From Notospermus geniculatus (taxonomy: Eukaryota > Nemertea > Pilidiophora > Heteronemertea > Lineidae): DNA of 64,000 nt. How positions within the stretch are numbered: the stretch's first letter is position 1; each line of letters begins with the position of its first letter. The notes below the pieces were generated by a model. That model made no database searches. It was not told the origin of the DNA and saw only the letters and a program-made list of their open reading frames with translations. A program made the position numbers and the translations under genes. Positions 33,701-37,901 of the stretch are shown here, piece after piece. The stretch covers positions 79,749 through 143,748 of the forward strand of contig NMRB01001777.1 in assembly GCA_002633025.1 (NCBI GenBank), given 5' to 3'.

Positions 33701-36700
33701 GTGACTGCCGTGGATGTCTGAATTGGTAGTTATATCTGGCCAATCTGGACACTTGTATTTGGGGGTGTTTGATTGTGGGGTCTACATGTATTTCTGATTG
33801 TTAGATTTGGTTCCTTTGACCTGTGTACTTTACCTTGTGTTAGCCTAGTCCACCCTTCTCAGTGGCCATCTATGGTCACAGGTTCAACGTTTTTCAAGGA
33901 GCAGGCATAGACAGTGTATCTACATTGGACCTGAAAGTTGCTGTCTTTGACATAAACTTTATTTTGGTGCGAAATACGCTGGTATAAGCCCCATTTAGGC
34001 CTACACCGTGGAATTTTCACCGTGCCCAGTCCAGACAGAGCAGAGTTTGGTACAATTTAGCAAAATGTAAACAGGTCAAGCCAGTTTGTCCCTGCAGGCA
34101 TACCAAATGGCAGTGTGAACAGGCCTGTCTCACTTGAATTTCAAAGCAGGCTCGGTTGAGTTCGAGCTCGGCACGCTTCAACCAGGCTAGTGTAAAAAGG
34201 GTTTATGAATGAGGAAGGGGATATAACGCCCGGGGAATAATTGTCGATCATCTTGAGTTTGGAAGTCTGGTTGTCTTCTGCCCAATAGACTCTATCACTC
34301 CAATAGAGCGCAGCACCTGACGGTAGCTAGCTAGGCCTTCAGCGTCCCGACGTCCCGTGCCCCATTCTGAACGCGGTGACGTCACTCGAAAAACCTCCAC
34401 TTGTTTCAGCGATCATGACGTCGTCTCAAGTCAAGATGTCATGGAATGAGTACGGGACGTCGTGACGCTGTAGTTACCCGTCAGGTGCTGCGCTCTTTTG
34501 GAGTGATATCGTCTATTCCTATTTTATTCCAGTGTGTAGGTGTCTTTGCCTTCATCGTCAATCAGTCATTGTTAGACTAGAGCTTCATCCAGATCTCATT
34601 TCATTCTGTTTCGCGTCACATGCTCCCACTAATTGCTGCATACTCGGAACTTTTTTGGCAAACAACTTCAGTTATTTTGCTGTGGTGACCTTTGACATTC
34701 ACCAATTCAAGGCAATTAAAGGTGTTGAACTCAATAGTTGGTGCAATAATGTACTGGGAACTTCGTCTCCATGTACTGGTTGAGTCTATCTTGAAAAAAG
34801 ATGTTGATTTTCTTGAAAAATGATGTTCATTTTCTTGATTCTCTGTGTAGGCAATGCAGGAAAGTAAGATTTCGGTCTGGTGCTGTGGATGGTTTTTGGA
34901 AGGCAGGAAATATAGAATTGGATGGATGCAGTTAGCCTTTAAGTTTCACAGACATCTTAGGCACCCGTCCACATGAGATTTTTCTGGTGCAAATTCACTC
35001 TCTATGGGCAGTTCACCCATAGAAAGCTATGGGCTGTTGACTATCTATGGGCAGTTCACCCATAGAAAGCTATGGGCTGTTGACTCTCTATGGGCAGTTC
35101 ACCCATAGAAAACTATGGGCAGTTGACTCTCTATGGGCAGTTCACCCATAGAAAGCTATGGGCGGTTGACTCTCTATGGGCAGTTCACCCATAGAAAACT
35201 ATGGGCTGTTGACTATCTATGGGCAGTTCACCCATAGAAAGCTATGGGCTGTTGACTCTAAGGGCAGTTCACCCATAGAAAGCTATGGGCAGTTGACTCT
35301 AAGGGCAGTTCACCCATAGAAAGCTATGGGCAGTTGTTTGTGGTCGTTGGTCTCAGCGAAAGCTGCAAAGCCAGCAGCACACCAGGCGATATCGCAAACA
35401 ATTTTGTCGCCACTGATCTTCTCGCCAGCCACCGCAGACTTGGTGATATCGGCTTTGGTATTGTTTGGTATTGGGCGAACATCGCTGGTGAGAGGATTCC
35501 ACGTGTTGCTGTCCAGCGCACACCTGGCGTCAACAGACGATTTTGCTCACTTGCGATCAGATCGCTTGCAATATGGCCTGTTGGCTTGGGAAAACCAACA
35601 ATGATGATTTGCCCATTGAGAGCCAATTCTCACGTGGAGGAGTCCCTTTACCTATGTTCTGTAGACATCTTAGATTTATTGCTTGTGTCGGTTACCCCCC
35701 CCCCCCCCACTGGTCTGACTCGAATGTTCTCTTTCCAGGAAGCTCATCCAGGTCATAAGGACACTGTTGATAAAGTAATCGAGGAGTTTGAGAAGGACCT
35801 CAAAACCAAGATCAATCCAAGAAACTTGCAAAAGTTTGTCGAGAAATTCTTATAGTATGTATACCGGTACTTAAATATCTCGATTTGTGAGTGGGGTGGA
35901 AGCACCCACGTTGGTACTGAGGAATCCCACTAACGTCATCAAATCATGTGACTGGCCGTCAAAATGACGCAAACTGGTATCAATATGGTGCTACATGTGG
36001 ATTGACATGACGCCTGACGTGGCGAGATAGCACACGAAATAATGTCATCGCGTCATAATGTCATCGCGTCATAATGTCATTTCGCCATCTTTCTTCAGGA
36101 AACACATGGTCAATTTGACGTCCAACGTGGCCTTTATGACGTCACGTCGGAAACTTCTATTGAGAGCCAAGTGCTAAATCATACTGACCTCTCAGAACAA
36201 GTGCCAGAACTGGGCAGTTTTATACTTGTCAGGGAGAGTAGGGAAAGAGCTGAGAAAACTAGCCGAGCTGGGACTTATTCTGAGAAGTGTATTATGTATT
36301 TTTGGCAAATATTGGCCAATATTGGCAAATATGTACAGCAGGAGGAAACTGGAGTATCCGGGAAAACCTGCATTGTCAGAGGGAGTCGCCGTCACATAAA
36401 AAAACATTCATCTGTCAAAGTCCGGGTGACTACCATAGGCCTAGTCAGTATCATTTCGCCATCTTTTTTCAGCCGAACACAGCTTATTAATCGTGCCAGT
36501 GAATTAAAGTGTCCCGTTCTGCTGGCGACCGGTTCCAAGTCGGCCCACAACCACACAGTACATACCCTACATACTGCTCTCAGCACCAAGGTAGCTGATA
36601 AAAGTAAGATCGAGCTGGTTGAGATTGATGGCGTTGCTAATGTCCTTGCGCAAGCTGTAAGTATCTAGAGGCCCATTGTAAATTTTGACTTTCTTGAGCC

Positions 36701-37790
36701 CTCTCATTGTCTAGTTACATTCTGACGAATTTGAAAAAAAATACAAAAAGATTGATGGGGCAAAAACCGTATCATGTAGATATTCATTGGAAAGCTCTCA
36801 CTGAGCACTTTCCAATGAATACTGATAGGACAGCATTCCTACAAGCTGAAAAAGAAATGTCAGCTTCACAGCCTAAATGCTGTTGTTCATATTAGAGGTT
36901 GTAACTCAAGTTGTGAAGTACCGGGTACATACATTGTAGTGAAATGCATGGAACATTTACTATCAGTGACCCGCCTCCAGCAAAAGTCGGCGCTAGTCGC
37001 AGGTGATCATCATTGGTCATCAGACTCAACTATTATCACTGCTGTCTACTACTTTTGTCAACCTGCAGAGACGTACGTTTTAGCTATTGTTTTCCTCGGT
37101 TGTGACATGCACCTACTTTTGCTGGAGCGGGTCACATATTTTCACAACTTGCCTCATTTTGTGGCATAACTTTTTCAGCCCGAGAAGTTTGTGGAGGGTT
37201 TCCAGTACTTCCTGCAGGGATGTGGTAAAAGTAAGTCTCATTTATATAAATATCCAAAATACAGCACAAAAAACGACACACAAAATAACAAGTATAAGTA
37301 AAGTCTCATTTACCGGTATACAAAGCGCTATTTCACTGCTGCCTTGGCTCAAATCGCTTGACATTATCACCCCAGTCTCTCCAGAAACCTTTCTGGGGAA
37401 CTCAACGAGCAGCTCATTCAGCACATCACTTGATCCTTTCAGACCGGTTGAGAATACAAAGTGGTGGCACAGAATTAAGCCCATGATCTCCCAGACACGA
37501 GTCCAACTCTCAGTCACTATGCCACCACCACACTCCCCATCATTAGGGCCATAAATATGACCGATTCCTCAATATTGCGCTTTCTCGTTTCAGTGGGGCA
37601 CGTTCAGATGCACCACGTGAACCGACAGGGATTTCGTAACCGCAGCATGTCAATGGAGGAAGCGGACCTCCCCCGCGGCGCTGATTCCCTTTCCAGCACT
37701 CCCACTAGGAAATACAGTCAACCTTATTCCAGTAGTCCACCCGGGGCTGGCGGCCTCCTGTCCAACGCCGCCGGCAGCACGCCGGAGTAG
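9628..37790 (+). CDS. NDRG-like: NDRG-family protein gene, nine coding exons, 5' end missing
   Basis: NDRG proteins have an alpha/beta-hydrolase fold without hydrolase activity and act in stress response, differentiation and vesicle or lipid trafficking in animals. Exons at 9628-9745, 12025-12087, 13625-13685, 18239-18325, 20073-20150, 35739-35854, 36473-36656, 37179-37230 and 37594-37790 all have AG/GT borders and join without a frame break, giving about 317 residues. The order of motifs is the family order: WIHVDVPGQEDDAP, then PFPTMQKLGETL, then CLGEGAGANILARFA, then VLGVCLIQCTG, then SHHGMNTTTINYLETHRFG, then NPRNLQKFVEKFLYRTQL, then LKCPVLLATGS, then PEKFVEGFQYFLQGCGK, and a Ser/Thr-rich tail. 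The nucleophile elbow reads G-E-G-A-G, so the catalytic serine is absent, as in the family. Family members run about 350-390 residues; the N-terminal 50-60 are not found here. Several normally conserved stretches are altered, suggesting a diverged paralogue. Confidence 0.9.
10113..10240. mobile_element. PIF/Harbinger-like MITE with TAA target duplication
   Basis: AGCGGGTGATCCACTGTCGC and its inverse bound a 128-base element. TAA flanks both ends (10110-10112 and 10241-10243), and removing the element restores the SINE sequence. Inner arms ACGGGGTTG and CAACCCCGT extend the fold. Confidence 0.9.
10317..10561. mobile_element. fold-back element nested in the SINE
   Basis: CTAGTTCATACTTCGACGCAC and GTGCGTTGAAGTATGAACTAG are inverse ends; GCGCGATC motifs pair within. 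It splits the SINE between GATGATTAAT and TATGGCCC. Confidence 0.85.
10646..11095. other. unassigned intronic stretch
   Basis: Contains a short repeat CGCCACGCC near 10765 but no recognised exon. Confidence 0.5.
11096..11545. repeat. inverted duplication of a coding-looking segment
   Basis: The minus-strand frame 11482-11072 reads HFLKDHNSDSSIDENEQPLS, and the plus strand near 11477-11535 encodes KDHNSDSSSDENEQPLS again. The arms (about 11316-11400 and 11470-11540) are inverted copies around CAAATTGCTGCG and CCTGCAATTTGC. The rest of the minus frame (LKKEARISMENMS, SKSTSVIRPGCIITQ) is unknown. It could be a captured exon or an element gene fragment. Confidence 0.55.
11611..11880. mobile_element. 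TTAAAGCC MITE, copy 1
   Basis: TAAAAGCCCTTCTGTATTGAA and the inverse of TTCTGAATGCAATATAGTGC with GGCTTTAAAA bound it. CTCATAGCCTCGTGAAGGTCC and TTTTCAGCACACATTGAAAA are shared with 38075-38327. Confidence 0.85.
12025..12087 (+). CDS. NDRG-like: NDRG-like exon B
   Basis: Acceptor tattttcag and donor gtatgt bound 63 bases. After completing a Glu codon with exon A it reads HPFPTMQKLGETLIQVLEHL and ends in AA, phase 2. This matches the NDRG YPSMDQLAEMLPxVL helix that leads into the nucleophile elbow. No open frame of 60 codons covers it, so it is visible only by phase and motif. Confidence 0.88.
12362..12830. mobile_element. CAGGGTTCATAC-ended element
   Basis: Left CAGGGTTCATACTCTACCTTG and right AGTGTACGAACCCTG are inverse ends. 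Contains CTTGAAAAATCATG and the phrase TTTTCTGGGGGAGGACCCCC, also found in 24728-24955 and 53850-54135. One N at 12607. Confidence 0.75.
12826..12910. repeat. degenerate interstitial TTAGGG tract
   Basis: GGTAAGGTTTAGGGATAGG, GGTAGGGTTAGGG and GGTTAGGGTTAGGG: a short imperfect telomere-like run inside an intron. Confidence 0.75.
12911..13334. other. unassigned intronic stretch
   Basis: Some internal inverted words (CAGTTGCCGATAGG/AATCGGCATC) but no clean element. Confidence 0.4.
13335..13573. mobile_element. TA-flanked MITE, GGCGGAAGTGCGCAGATC family, copy 1
   Basis: TAGACGATTCTCGAATTTGC at the left and GTCAATTTGAGAACGGTCT-type right end; both subterminal regions carry inverse GCAGATCTGC-ACTTCCGCCGAAATCTCAACC. 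Six copies occur in the window. Confidence 0.9.
13625..13685 (+). CDS. NDRG-like: NDRG-like exon C (non-catalytic nucleophile elbow)
   Basis: Acceptor ctttcag and donor gtgagt bound 61 bases. With the two bases from exon B it reads K, then VKQVVCLGEGAGANILARFA. The G-E-G-A-G turn stands where active hydrolases carry G-x-S-x-G, so the fold is kept without the catalytic serine, as known for NDRG proteins. The exon ends in phase 0. Confidence 0.9.
13757..13948. mobile_element. CCAGCAAAAG fold-back family, copy 2
   Basis: Lies about 70 bases after the exon C donor. Shares GAGGAAAGGGTTAACAGCC and the AGCTGAAATGTACGTCTCTG body with the other copies. Confidence 0.85.
14257..14373. mobile_element. 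short fold-back (ATTCTAGAAGCCACCTTAAC arms)
   Basis: GCCCATATTCTAGAAGCCAC and its near-inverse at 14340-14373 form a hairpin of about 115 bases. Confidence 0.8.
14496..14740 (-). mobile_element. tRNA-derived SINE, head partly lost
   Basis: Body GCATTATTGGCCCTGG to AAGGCACAAGGTACAAGGCA, then the tRNA-like head TTTCGAACGCAGGACCTGCC truncated after CGGACGTGAT. Confidence 0.85.
14741..15182. other. unassigned intronic stretch
   Basis: Two TGTCTAGACAG words (14890 and 15003) are the only internal repeats noticed. Confidence 0.4.
15183..15905. other. assembly gap (723 N)
   Basis: Unsequenced, within the NDRG-like intron between exons C and D. It ends exactly where an inverted-repeat element begins. 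Confidence 1.
15906..16302. mobile_element. ATATCCAATGGAT inverted-repeat element nested in a SINE
   Basis: TACACAAGGAAATTTTCCTT at the left is exactly inverted by AAGGAAAATTTCCTTGTGTA at the right. The body is dominated by TGGATATCC/GGATATCCAATGGAT words. It abuts a tRNA-like SINE head. Confidence 0.85.
16303..16376 (-). mobile_element. tRNA-like SINE head
   Basis: Minus strand shows A-box-like TAGCCGAGTGG and B-box GGTTCGAATCC, with GGTCCTGGG between. It lacks a complete 3' acceptor context, so it is SINE sequence, not a working tRNA. Confidence 0.75.
16377..16825. other. unassigned intronic stretch
   Basis: Holds a 38-codon frame at 16721-16834 starting MSGAKLNYCIVD and ending at a gtatgt. 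It does not fit between NDRG exons C and D, which join directly in phase 0. Confidence 0.4.
16828..17032. repeat. local direct duplication, about 125-bp offset
   Basis: GCAGAAGGTATGTTAAGTTAG at 16828 and GCAGAAGATATGTTTAGTTAG at 16953 begin two copies of about 78 bases that share TTTGGCTATTCACAGACGG and GGGATTTCCTG. Confidence 0.9.
17033..17440. other. unassigned intronic stretch
   Basis: No exon or repeat recognised. Confidence 0.5.
17441..18012. repeat. 50-bp minisatellite (TGATTGGTTGCTGGAAGGCC units)
   Basis: About eleven units with 50-base spacing, each with CTCTGATTGGTTGCTGGAAG, CCAGCATGACC and CAATGGTG. Units alternate ATTGG and CCAAT words. Long frames here are repeat artefacts. Confidence 0.92.
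18239..18325 (+). CDS. NDRG-like: NDRG-like exon D
   Basis: Acceptor tatttcag and donor gtagag bound 87 bases in phase 0/0. It reads MKYDENVLGVCLIQCTG, then TTAGFMETMKDK, corresponding to the NDRG segment HPExVxGLxLINxxxxxxGWMDW. The family's WMDW/WMEW is FMET here, one of the departures from the consensus. Confidence 0.88.
18384..18657 (+). mobile_element. tRNA-derived SINE, second family, copy 1
   Basis: GGAGCCGCTGTGGTGTAGTGG (A-box) and AGAAGGGTTCGATCCCC (B-box), then GTGAGACTTGGGCTGAGTCG. Related to 56203-56457. Its 3' part is split by a transposon at 18658. Confidence 0.85.
18658..19233. mobile_element. hAT-like element, CAGGGTGTTCAAAAG ends
   Basis: CAGGGTGTTCAAAAG at 18658 and CTTTTGAACACCCTG ending 19233 are perfect inverse ends. 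GATACG flanks both sides (18652-18657 and 19234-19239). It holds the GC-rich words GCGCGCAAAGCGCGC and GAGCGAAGCGAGC near 18735-18775, and a GGGGGG/CCCCCC hairpin. No transposase frame. Confidence 0.88.
19428..19662. mobile_element. GGCGGAAGTGCGCAGATC MITE, copy 2
   Basis: Inverse ends with ACTTCCAGTGAAATCTCGACC and GGTTGAGATTTCGGCGGAAG; the middle GTCGTGGGGTTGTCTGCGTC is shared with the other copies. Confidence 0.9.
19663..19819. mobile_element. fold-back element (TTCATCGTTTCCACGACG ends)
   Basis: TTCATCGTTTCCACGACGTAA and its exact inverse TTACGTCGTGGAAACGATGAA bound 157 bases; the middle repeats TTTGCCC-GGCTTTGCGTCAT twice. It adjoins the preceding MITE directly. Confidence 0.88.
19834..19892 (+). 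mobile_element. SINE 3' tail fragment
   Basis: GTGAAGCGCTTTGAGACTGC and AAAAGCGCTAGGCCTATA form the stem-type 3' end common to many animal SINEs; a similar tail ends the copy at 25025-25240. Confidence 0.6.
20073..20150 (+). CDS. NDRG-like: NDRG-like exon E
   Basis: Acceptor cctttcag and donor gtacgt bound 78 bases, phase 0/0. It reads IITYKLSHHGMNTTTI, then NYLETHRFGS, matching the cap-region block K-x-x-x-W-x-L-x-x-x-G-M-T-x-x-x-x-x-Y-L-x-W-H-x-F-G of NDRG proteins. It is followed by the gene's longest visible intron, 15.6 kb. Confidence 0.87.
20205..20400. repeat. GGATCC-family repeat, partial
   Basis: Begins 55 bases after the exon E donor. GTGCACCCGGTGCAGGCCCC, AATCTGTAAAATC and GAAATTTGGAGCAAATCATTG are shared with 41140-41318. 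Confidence 0.8.
20401..21035. other. unassigned intronic stretch
   Basis: No exon, repeat family or RNA gene recognised. Confidence 0.4.
21036..21260. mobile_element. CRE-rich MITE, second subfamily
   Basis: GAGGTTCTTCACTGACGTCAC faces ACGTCACGTGAAGAACTTC. TGACGTCA occurs near 21050, with many further TGACGTC cores and CACGTGAC. Related to 35925-36166. Confidence 0.85.
21366..21692. repeat. 33-bp minisatellite open in all three plus frames
   Basis: Units TACTTTGGACGAATGCCCAT TCAGTCCTTTGCC repeat with 33-base spacing from about 21440 to 21640, flanked by diverged units. The unit is a multiple of three and lacks stops, so three overlapping frames stay open (HSVLCLLWTNA, YFGRMPIQSFA, CPFSPLPTLDE). 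This is a repeat effect, not three genes. Confidence 0.93.
21693..22055. other. unassigned intronic stretch
   Basis: Nothing recognised. Confidence 0.5.
22056..22310 (-). mobile_element. tRNA-derived SINE, family 1
   Basis: GCATTATTGGCCCTGGTTAG body and head ATTCGGACCCGGGACCTGCC; the usual ACGTGA segment of the head is deleted. Confidence 0.88.
22311..22872. other. unassigned intronic stretch
   Basis: GGCTGCCGGGCGGCCATCTTGG at about 22693 echoes the hairpin-CGTC element body, so a remnant may be present. Confidence 0.4.
22873..23110. mobile_element. CRE-rich MITE, third subfamily, copy 1
   Basis: ATAGACTCTATCACTCCAATAGAGCGC faces GCGCTCTTTTGGAGTGAATCGTCTAT. The body (GCGATCATGACGTCGTCTCAAG) is almost identical to 34283-34518, suggesting recent copying. 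Confidence 0.9.
23111..23735. other. unassigned intronic stretch with an 18-bp triplication
   Basis: ACATTTTCAGAACC-CAGAAC repeats three times at about 23568-23622. Otherwise nothing recognised. Confidence 0.6.
23757..23866. mobile_element. AGTACAAGTGTCC fold-back, copy 1
   Basis: TGCCCCTCAGTACAAGTGTCC faces GGACACGTGTGGTGAGGGGTG; a related copy is at 33655-33785. Confidence 0.7.
23868..24040. mobile_element. GGCGGTCTAGGAAAACCCG fold-back family, copy 1
   Basis: GGTCGGATGTCGCTGAATGATC at the left and GACATCCGACGGATTTTCC at the right. The body AAGGGCTGTCAGATTGCC and CATTTCAGCTATTGAAATGTG is shared with 40309, 43082, 50855 and 52504. Confidence 0.85.
24041..24245. mobile_element. GTGAGCCGCTCGGGCAAAACC fold-back, copy 1
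   Basis: ATGTGAGCCGCTCGGGCAAAACC faces GGTTTTGCCAGAGCGGCTCACAT. It abuts the previous element end to end. A second, interrupted copy is at 54718-55075. Confidence 0.85.
24246..24727. other. unassigned intronic stretch
   Basis: GGGGCAGTGATGCCTTTCACTG and GGGTTCAATTCCC near 24600-24650 look like a decayed tRNA-type SINE head. Otherwise nothing. Confidence 0.4.
24728..24955. mobile_element. CAGTGTTCTCCCCCACG element
   Basis: CCAGTGTTCTCCCCCACG faces CGTGGAGAACACTG. It contains two GTGGCCCACCCCTCTTAAA-like tandem units and a GGGGGAGGGCCCCCAGACCCC hairpin. Confidence 0.85.
25025..25240 (+). mobile_element. tRNA-derived SINE, third family
   Basis: A-box-like TGTGGCATAGTGG, B-box-like GGGTTCTATTCTT, and the 3' tail GAAGTGCTTTGAGGCTGTATT with GAAGCGCTTAGC. 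Confidence 0.75.
25241..26269. other. unassigned intronic stretch
   Basis: A C-run at 25767-25779 and AT-rich DNA; no exon or element recognised. Confidence 0.4.
26270..27012. repeat. minisatellite with 69-bp higher-order unit
   Basis: TGTCCCCAGTTGGTAAATCTTG and TGAACACAG words alternate. CTCTGAACACAGG recurs at 26723, 26792, 26861 and 26930, exactly 69 bases apart, each unit made of two diverged halves. The long minus-strand frames are repeat products. Confidence 0.92.
27013..27292. other. unassigned intronic stretch
   Basis: Nothing recognised. Confidence 0.5.
27295..28187. mobile_element. pogo/Tigger-like non-autonomous element with TA duplication
   Basis: CAGTAGAACCTCACCTAACGG and CGCAATAGCGAGGTTCTACTG are inverse ends flanked by TA at 27293-27294 and 28188-28189. 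GCGGACACCTC recurs several times inside both subterminal regions. No transposase frame is seen in the 893 bases. Confidence 0.9.
28188..29000. other. unassigned intronic stretch
   Basis: Contains tttttcag-GCCTATGAG-gtgatt near 28557, an exon-like but nine-base motif that I do not call. Confidence 0.4.
29001..29159. mobile_element. PIF/Harbinger-like MITE, tandem copy 1 of 3
   Basis: AGCGGCCCATACACGATCAA faces CGTGTAAATGGGCAGCT; TTA flanks it on both sides. The inner palindrome AATATTATTGCACAATATG and its inverse are conserved. Confidence 0.92.
29163..29314. mobile_element. PIF/Harbinger-like MITE, tandem copy 2 of 3
   Basis: Starts immediately after the TTA that ends copy 1, so one TTA serves both. 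Right end CGTGTATGGGCGGCT then TTA. Confidence 0.92.
29449..29609. mobile_element. PIF/Harbinger-like MITE, copy 3
   Basis: AGCCGGCCATACATGATCAAT to CGTGTATGGGCGGCT with TTA on both sides, 134 bases after copy 2. Confidence 0.9.
29613..30145. other. unassigned intronic stretch
   Basis: A 93-codon plus frame (29763-30044) has no recognisable motif and no supported splice borders. Confidence 0.4.
30146..30860. repeat. irregular tandem repeat (AGTCTATCAGGCTATGATGAAC)
   Basis: Units of roughly 40-55 bases built from GTCTA-CTAT-AAGGCTATGATGA and GCTCTTTAGTTTCA; spacing drifts along the array. Confidence 0.85.
30869..31013. mobile_element. fold-back element (GGGGTAGCGAGCATAAAGG ends)
   Basis: GGGGTAGCGAGCATAAAGGGG and its inverse bound about 145 bases; inner arms AACCCTACGTCAGGCCTAAG and CTTAGGCCTGACGTAGGGTT are perfect. 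Confidence 0.92.
31014..31267. other. unassigned intronic stretch
   Basis: Nothing recognised. Confidence 0.5.
31268..31494. mobile_element. CRE-rich MITE, first subfamily, copy 2
   Basis: TATAGAGAGCGTGCAGGTGA faces GGCGGTGCATGCTCTCTAT. It shares GACGTCAT, CATGACGTGATCTACAC and GTGACGTCATAATGAG with 9298-9531. Confidence 0.87.
31786..32046. mobile_element. TTAAAGGGGCAC MITE, copy 1
   Basis: TTAAAGGGGCACCGTATTGCC faces ATGTGCCCCTTTAA. An inverted second copy is at 42381-42652 (shared GCCCCAGTGTTGGAGAAT). Confidence 0.88.
32047..32514. other. unassigned intronic stretch
   Basis: Nothing recognised. Confidence 0.5.
32515..32737. mobile_element. TTAAAGGGACCCTACAGGCAGC MITE
   Basis: TTAAAGGGACCCTACAGGCAGC faces GCTGCCTATAGGGTTCCTTTAA. 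The ends resemble the TTAAAGG family above, with a different body. Confidence 0.85.
32738..33185. other. unassigned intronic stretch
   Basis: Nothing certain; gtgaag-GATGCCAATACTATG-gtaaag at about 33047-33066 looks exon-like but is unsupported. Confidence 0.4.
33186..33615. repeat. composite inverted repeat rich in ACTGG/CCAGT
   Basis: ACATCACACTTGTGACTGG-type and GTTGCTGCCAGTCACTGGG-type words alternate in both orientations. Element limits are not clear. Confidence 0.5.
33655..33785. mobile_element. AGTACAAGTGTCC fold-back, copy 2
   Basis: ACCCCTTTGGACCTCACAGTA and ACAAGTGTCC face GGACACTTGTATTTGGGGGTG. Confidence 0.72.
33786..34282. repeat. unassigned stretch with a half-element shared with 58340-58600
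   Basis: GTAAACAGGTCAAGCCAG and GAGTTCGAGCTCGGCACGCTTC near 34068-34180 match, inverted, GAAGCGTGCCAAGCTCGACC near 58430 and 58520-58560. Confidence 0.55.
34283..34518. mobile_element. CRE-rich MITE, third subfamily, copy 2
   Basis: Nearly identical to 22873-23110; ends ATAGACTCTATCACTCC and TGATATCGTCTAT. Confidence 0.9.
34519..34985. other. unassigned intronic stretch
   Basis: Contains ctgtgtag-GCAATGCAGGAAA-gtaaga at 34852-34864, splice-like but without a role in the joined NDRG frame. Confidence 0.4.
34986..35335. repeat. 43-bp minisatellite (CTATGGGCAGTTCACCCATAG)
   Basis: Each unit contains CTATGGGCAGTTCACCCATAG, a near-palindrome, then AAAGCTATGGGCTGTTGACT. Spacing is 43 bases, with 39-base variants at the end. 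It finishes about 400 bases before exon F. Confidence 0.92.
35336..35738. other. unassigned intronic stretch before exon F
   Basis: Inverse words GGCGATATCGCAAACAATTTTG and AATTTTGCTCACTTGCGATC-type suggest an old fold-back. A C-run just before exon F forms part of its polypyrimidine tract. Confidence 0.45.
35739..35854 (+). CDS. NDRG-like: NDRG-like exon F
   Basis: Acceptor ctttccag follows a C-run; donor is gtatgt. The 116 bases begin in phase 0 and read EAHPGHKDTVDKVIEEFEKD, then LKTKINPRNLQKFVEKFL plus two bases. The block INPRNLQKFVEKFLYRTQL aligns with the NDRG NPxNLxxFINxYxxRTDL helix. A read-through in the same frame would stop at a TAG two codons after KFL, but that triplet spans the donor. 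Confidence 0.9.
35925..36166. mobile_element. CRE-rich MITE, second subfamily, copy 2
   Basis: GGAATCCCACTAACGTCATC faces GACGTCACGTCGGAAACTTC. Contains a triplicated ATGTCATCGCGTCATA. It sits between exons F and G. Confidence 0.78.
36167..36472. other. unassigned intron F-G remainder
   Basis: Stop-free in one frame into exon G by chance; TTGGCAAATATTGGCCAATA repeats near 36300. Confidence 0.5.
36473..36656 (+). CDS. NDRG-like: NDRG-like exon G
   Basis: Acceptor tttttcag and donor gtaagt bound 184 bases. One base completes the Tyr codon from exon F, then RTQLINRASELKCPVLLATG and SKSAHNHTVHTLHTALSTKV, ending VANVLAQA in phase 0. LKCPVLLATGSKSAH corresponds to LxCPVLLVVGDxSPH in other NDRG proteins; D becomes S here. 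An upstream stop-free extension at 36171-36472 is intron read-through. Confidence 0.92.
36661..36965. other. unassigned intron G-H remainder
   Basis: Inverse words TCATTGGAAAGCTCTCACTGA and GCACTTTCCAATGAATA near 36783-36823 form a small hairpin. Confidence 0.5.
36966..37135. mobile_element. CCAGCAAAAG fold-back family, copy 3
   Basis: GTGACCCGCCTCCAGCAAAAG faces CTTTTGCTGGAGCGGGTCAC, the cleanest ends in the family. Confidence 0.92.
37179..37230 (+). CDS. NDRG-like: NDRG-like exon H
   Basis: Acceptor tttttcag and donor gtaagt bound 52 bases: PEKFVEGFQYFLQGCGK plus one base. It matches the last helix of the NDRG fold, Q-P-x-K-L-x-E-A-F-K-Y-F-L-Q-G-M-G. A repeat of the CCAGCAAAAG fold-back family ends about 45 bases upstream. 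Confidence 0.92.
37231..37593. repeat. intron H-I with repeats shared at 43.2 and 57.4 kb
   Basis: CCAAAATACAGCACAAAAAACG at 37251 resembles the tail of the fold-back at 43190-43228. CCAGAAACCTTTCTGGGGAACTC at 37380 resembles 57379-57401, as does GATCCTTTCAGACCGGTTGAG. Confidence 0.6.
37594..37790 (+). CDS. NDRG-like: NDRG-like exon I (C-terminal tail and stop)
   Basis: Acceptor tcgtttcag. One base from exon H completes Met, then GHVQMHHVNRQGFRNRSMSM, EEADLPRGADSLSSTPTRKY, SQPYSSSPPGAGGLLSNAAG and STPE, then TAG at 37788-37790. The R-S-M-S-M and SLSSTPTRK patches resemble the phosphorylatable Ser/Thr-rich C-terminal tail of NDRG proteins; phosphorylation here is inference. GC content rises in this exon relative to its introns. 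Confidence 0.92.
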
Positions 37791-37901
37791 AGGCAAATGT
37801 GTCAACGTGGAAGCCCGACAAGTCACACATTGGTCGAGTTTACACATTTCTTGTTAAGCATTGAGAACACGATTTGTGGTGATGTTTTCAATATTGTCGT
37901 C

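Noticed and set aside
34852-34864. 13-base micro-exon between tgtgtag and gtaaga
   Set aside because: Exons E and F join directly in phase 0; 13 bases would break the frame.
35326-35738. Stop-free extension upstream of exon F as extra coding sequence
   Set aside because: The acceptor ctttccag and alignment start at EAHPG; upstream DNA is repeat and C-run.
36171-36472. Open frame running into exon G
   Set aside because: A strong acceptor with polypyrimidine tract lies at 36472 and exon F must join there in phase.
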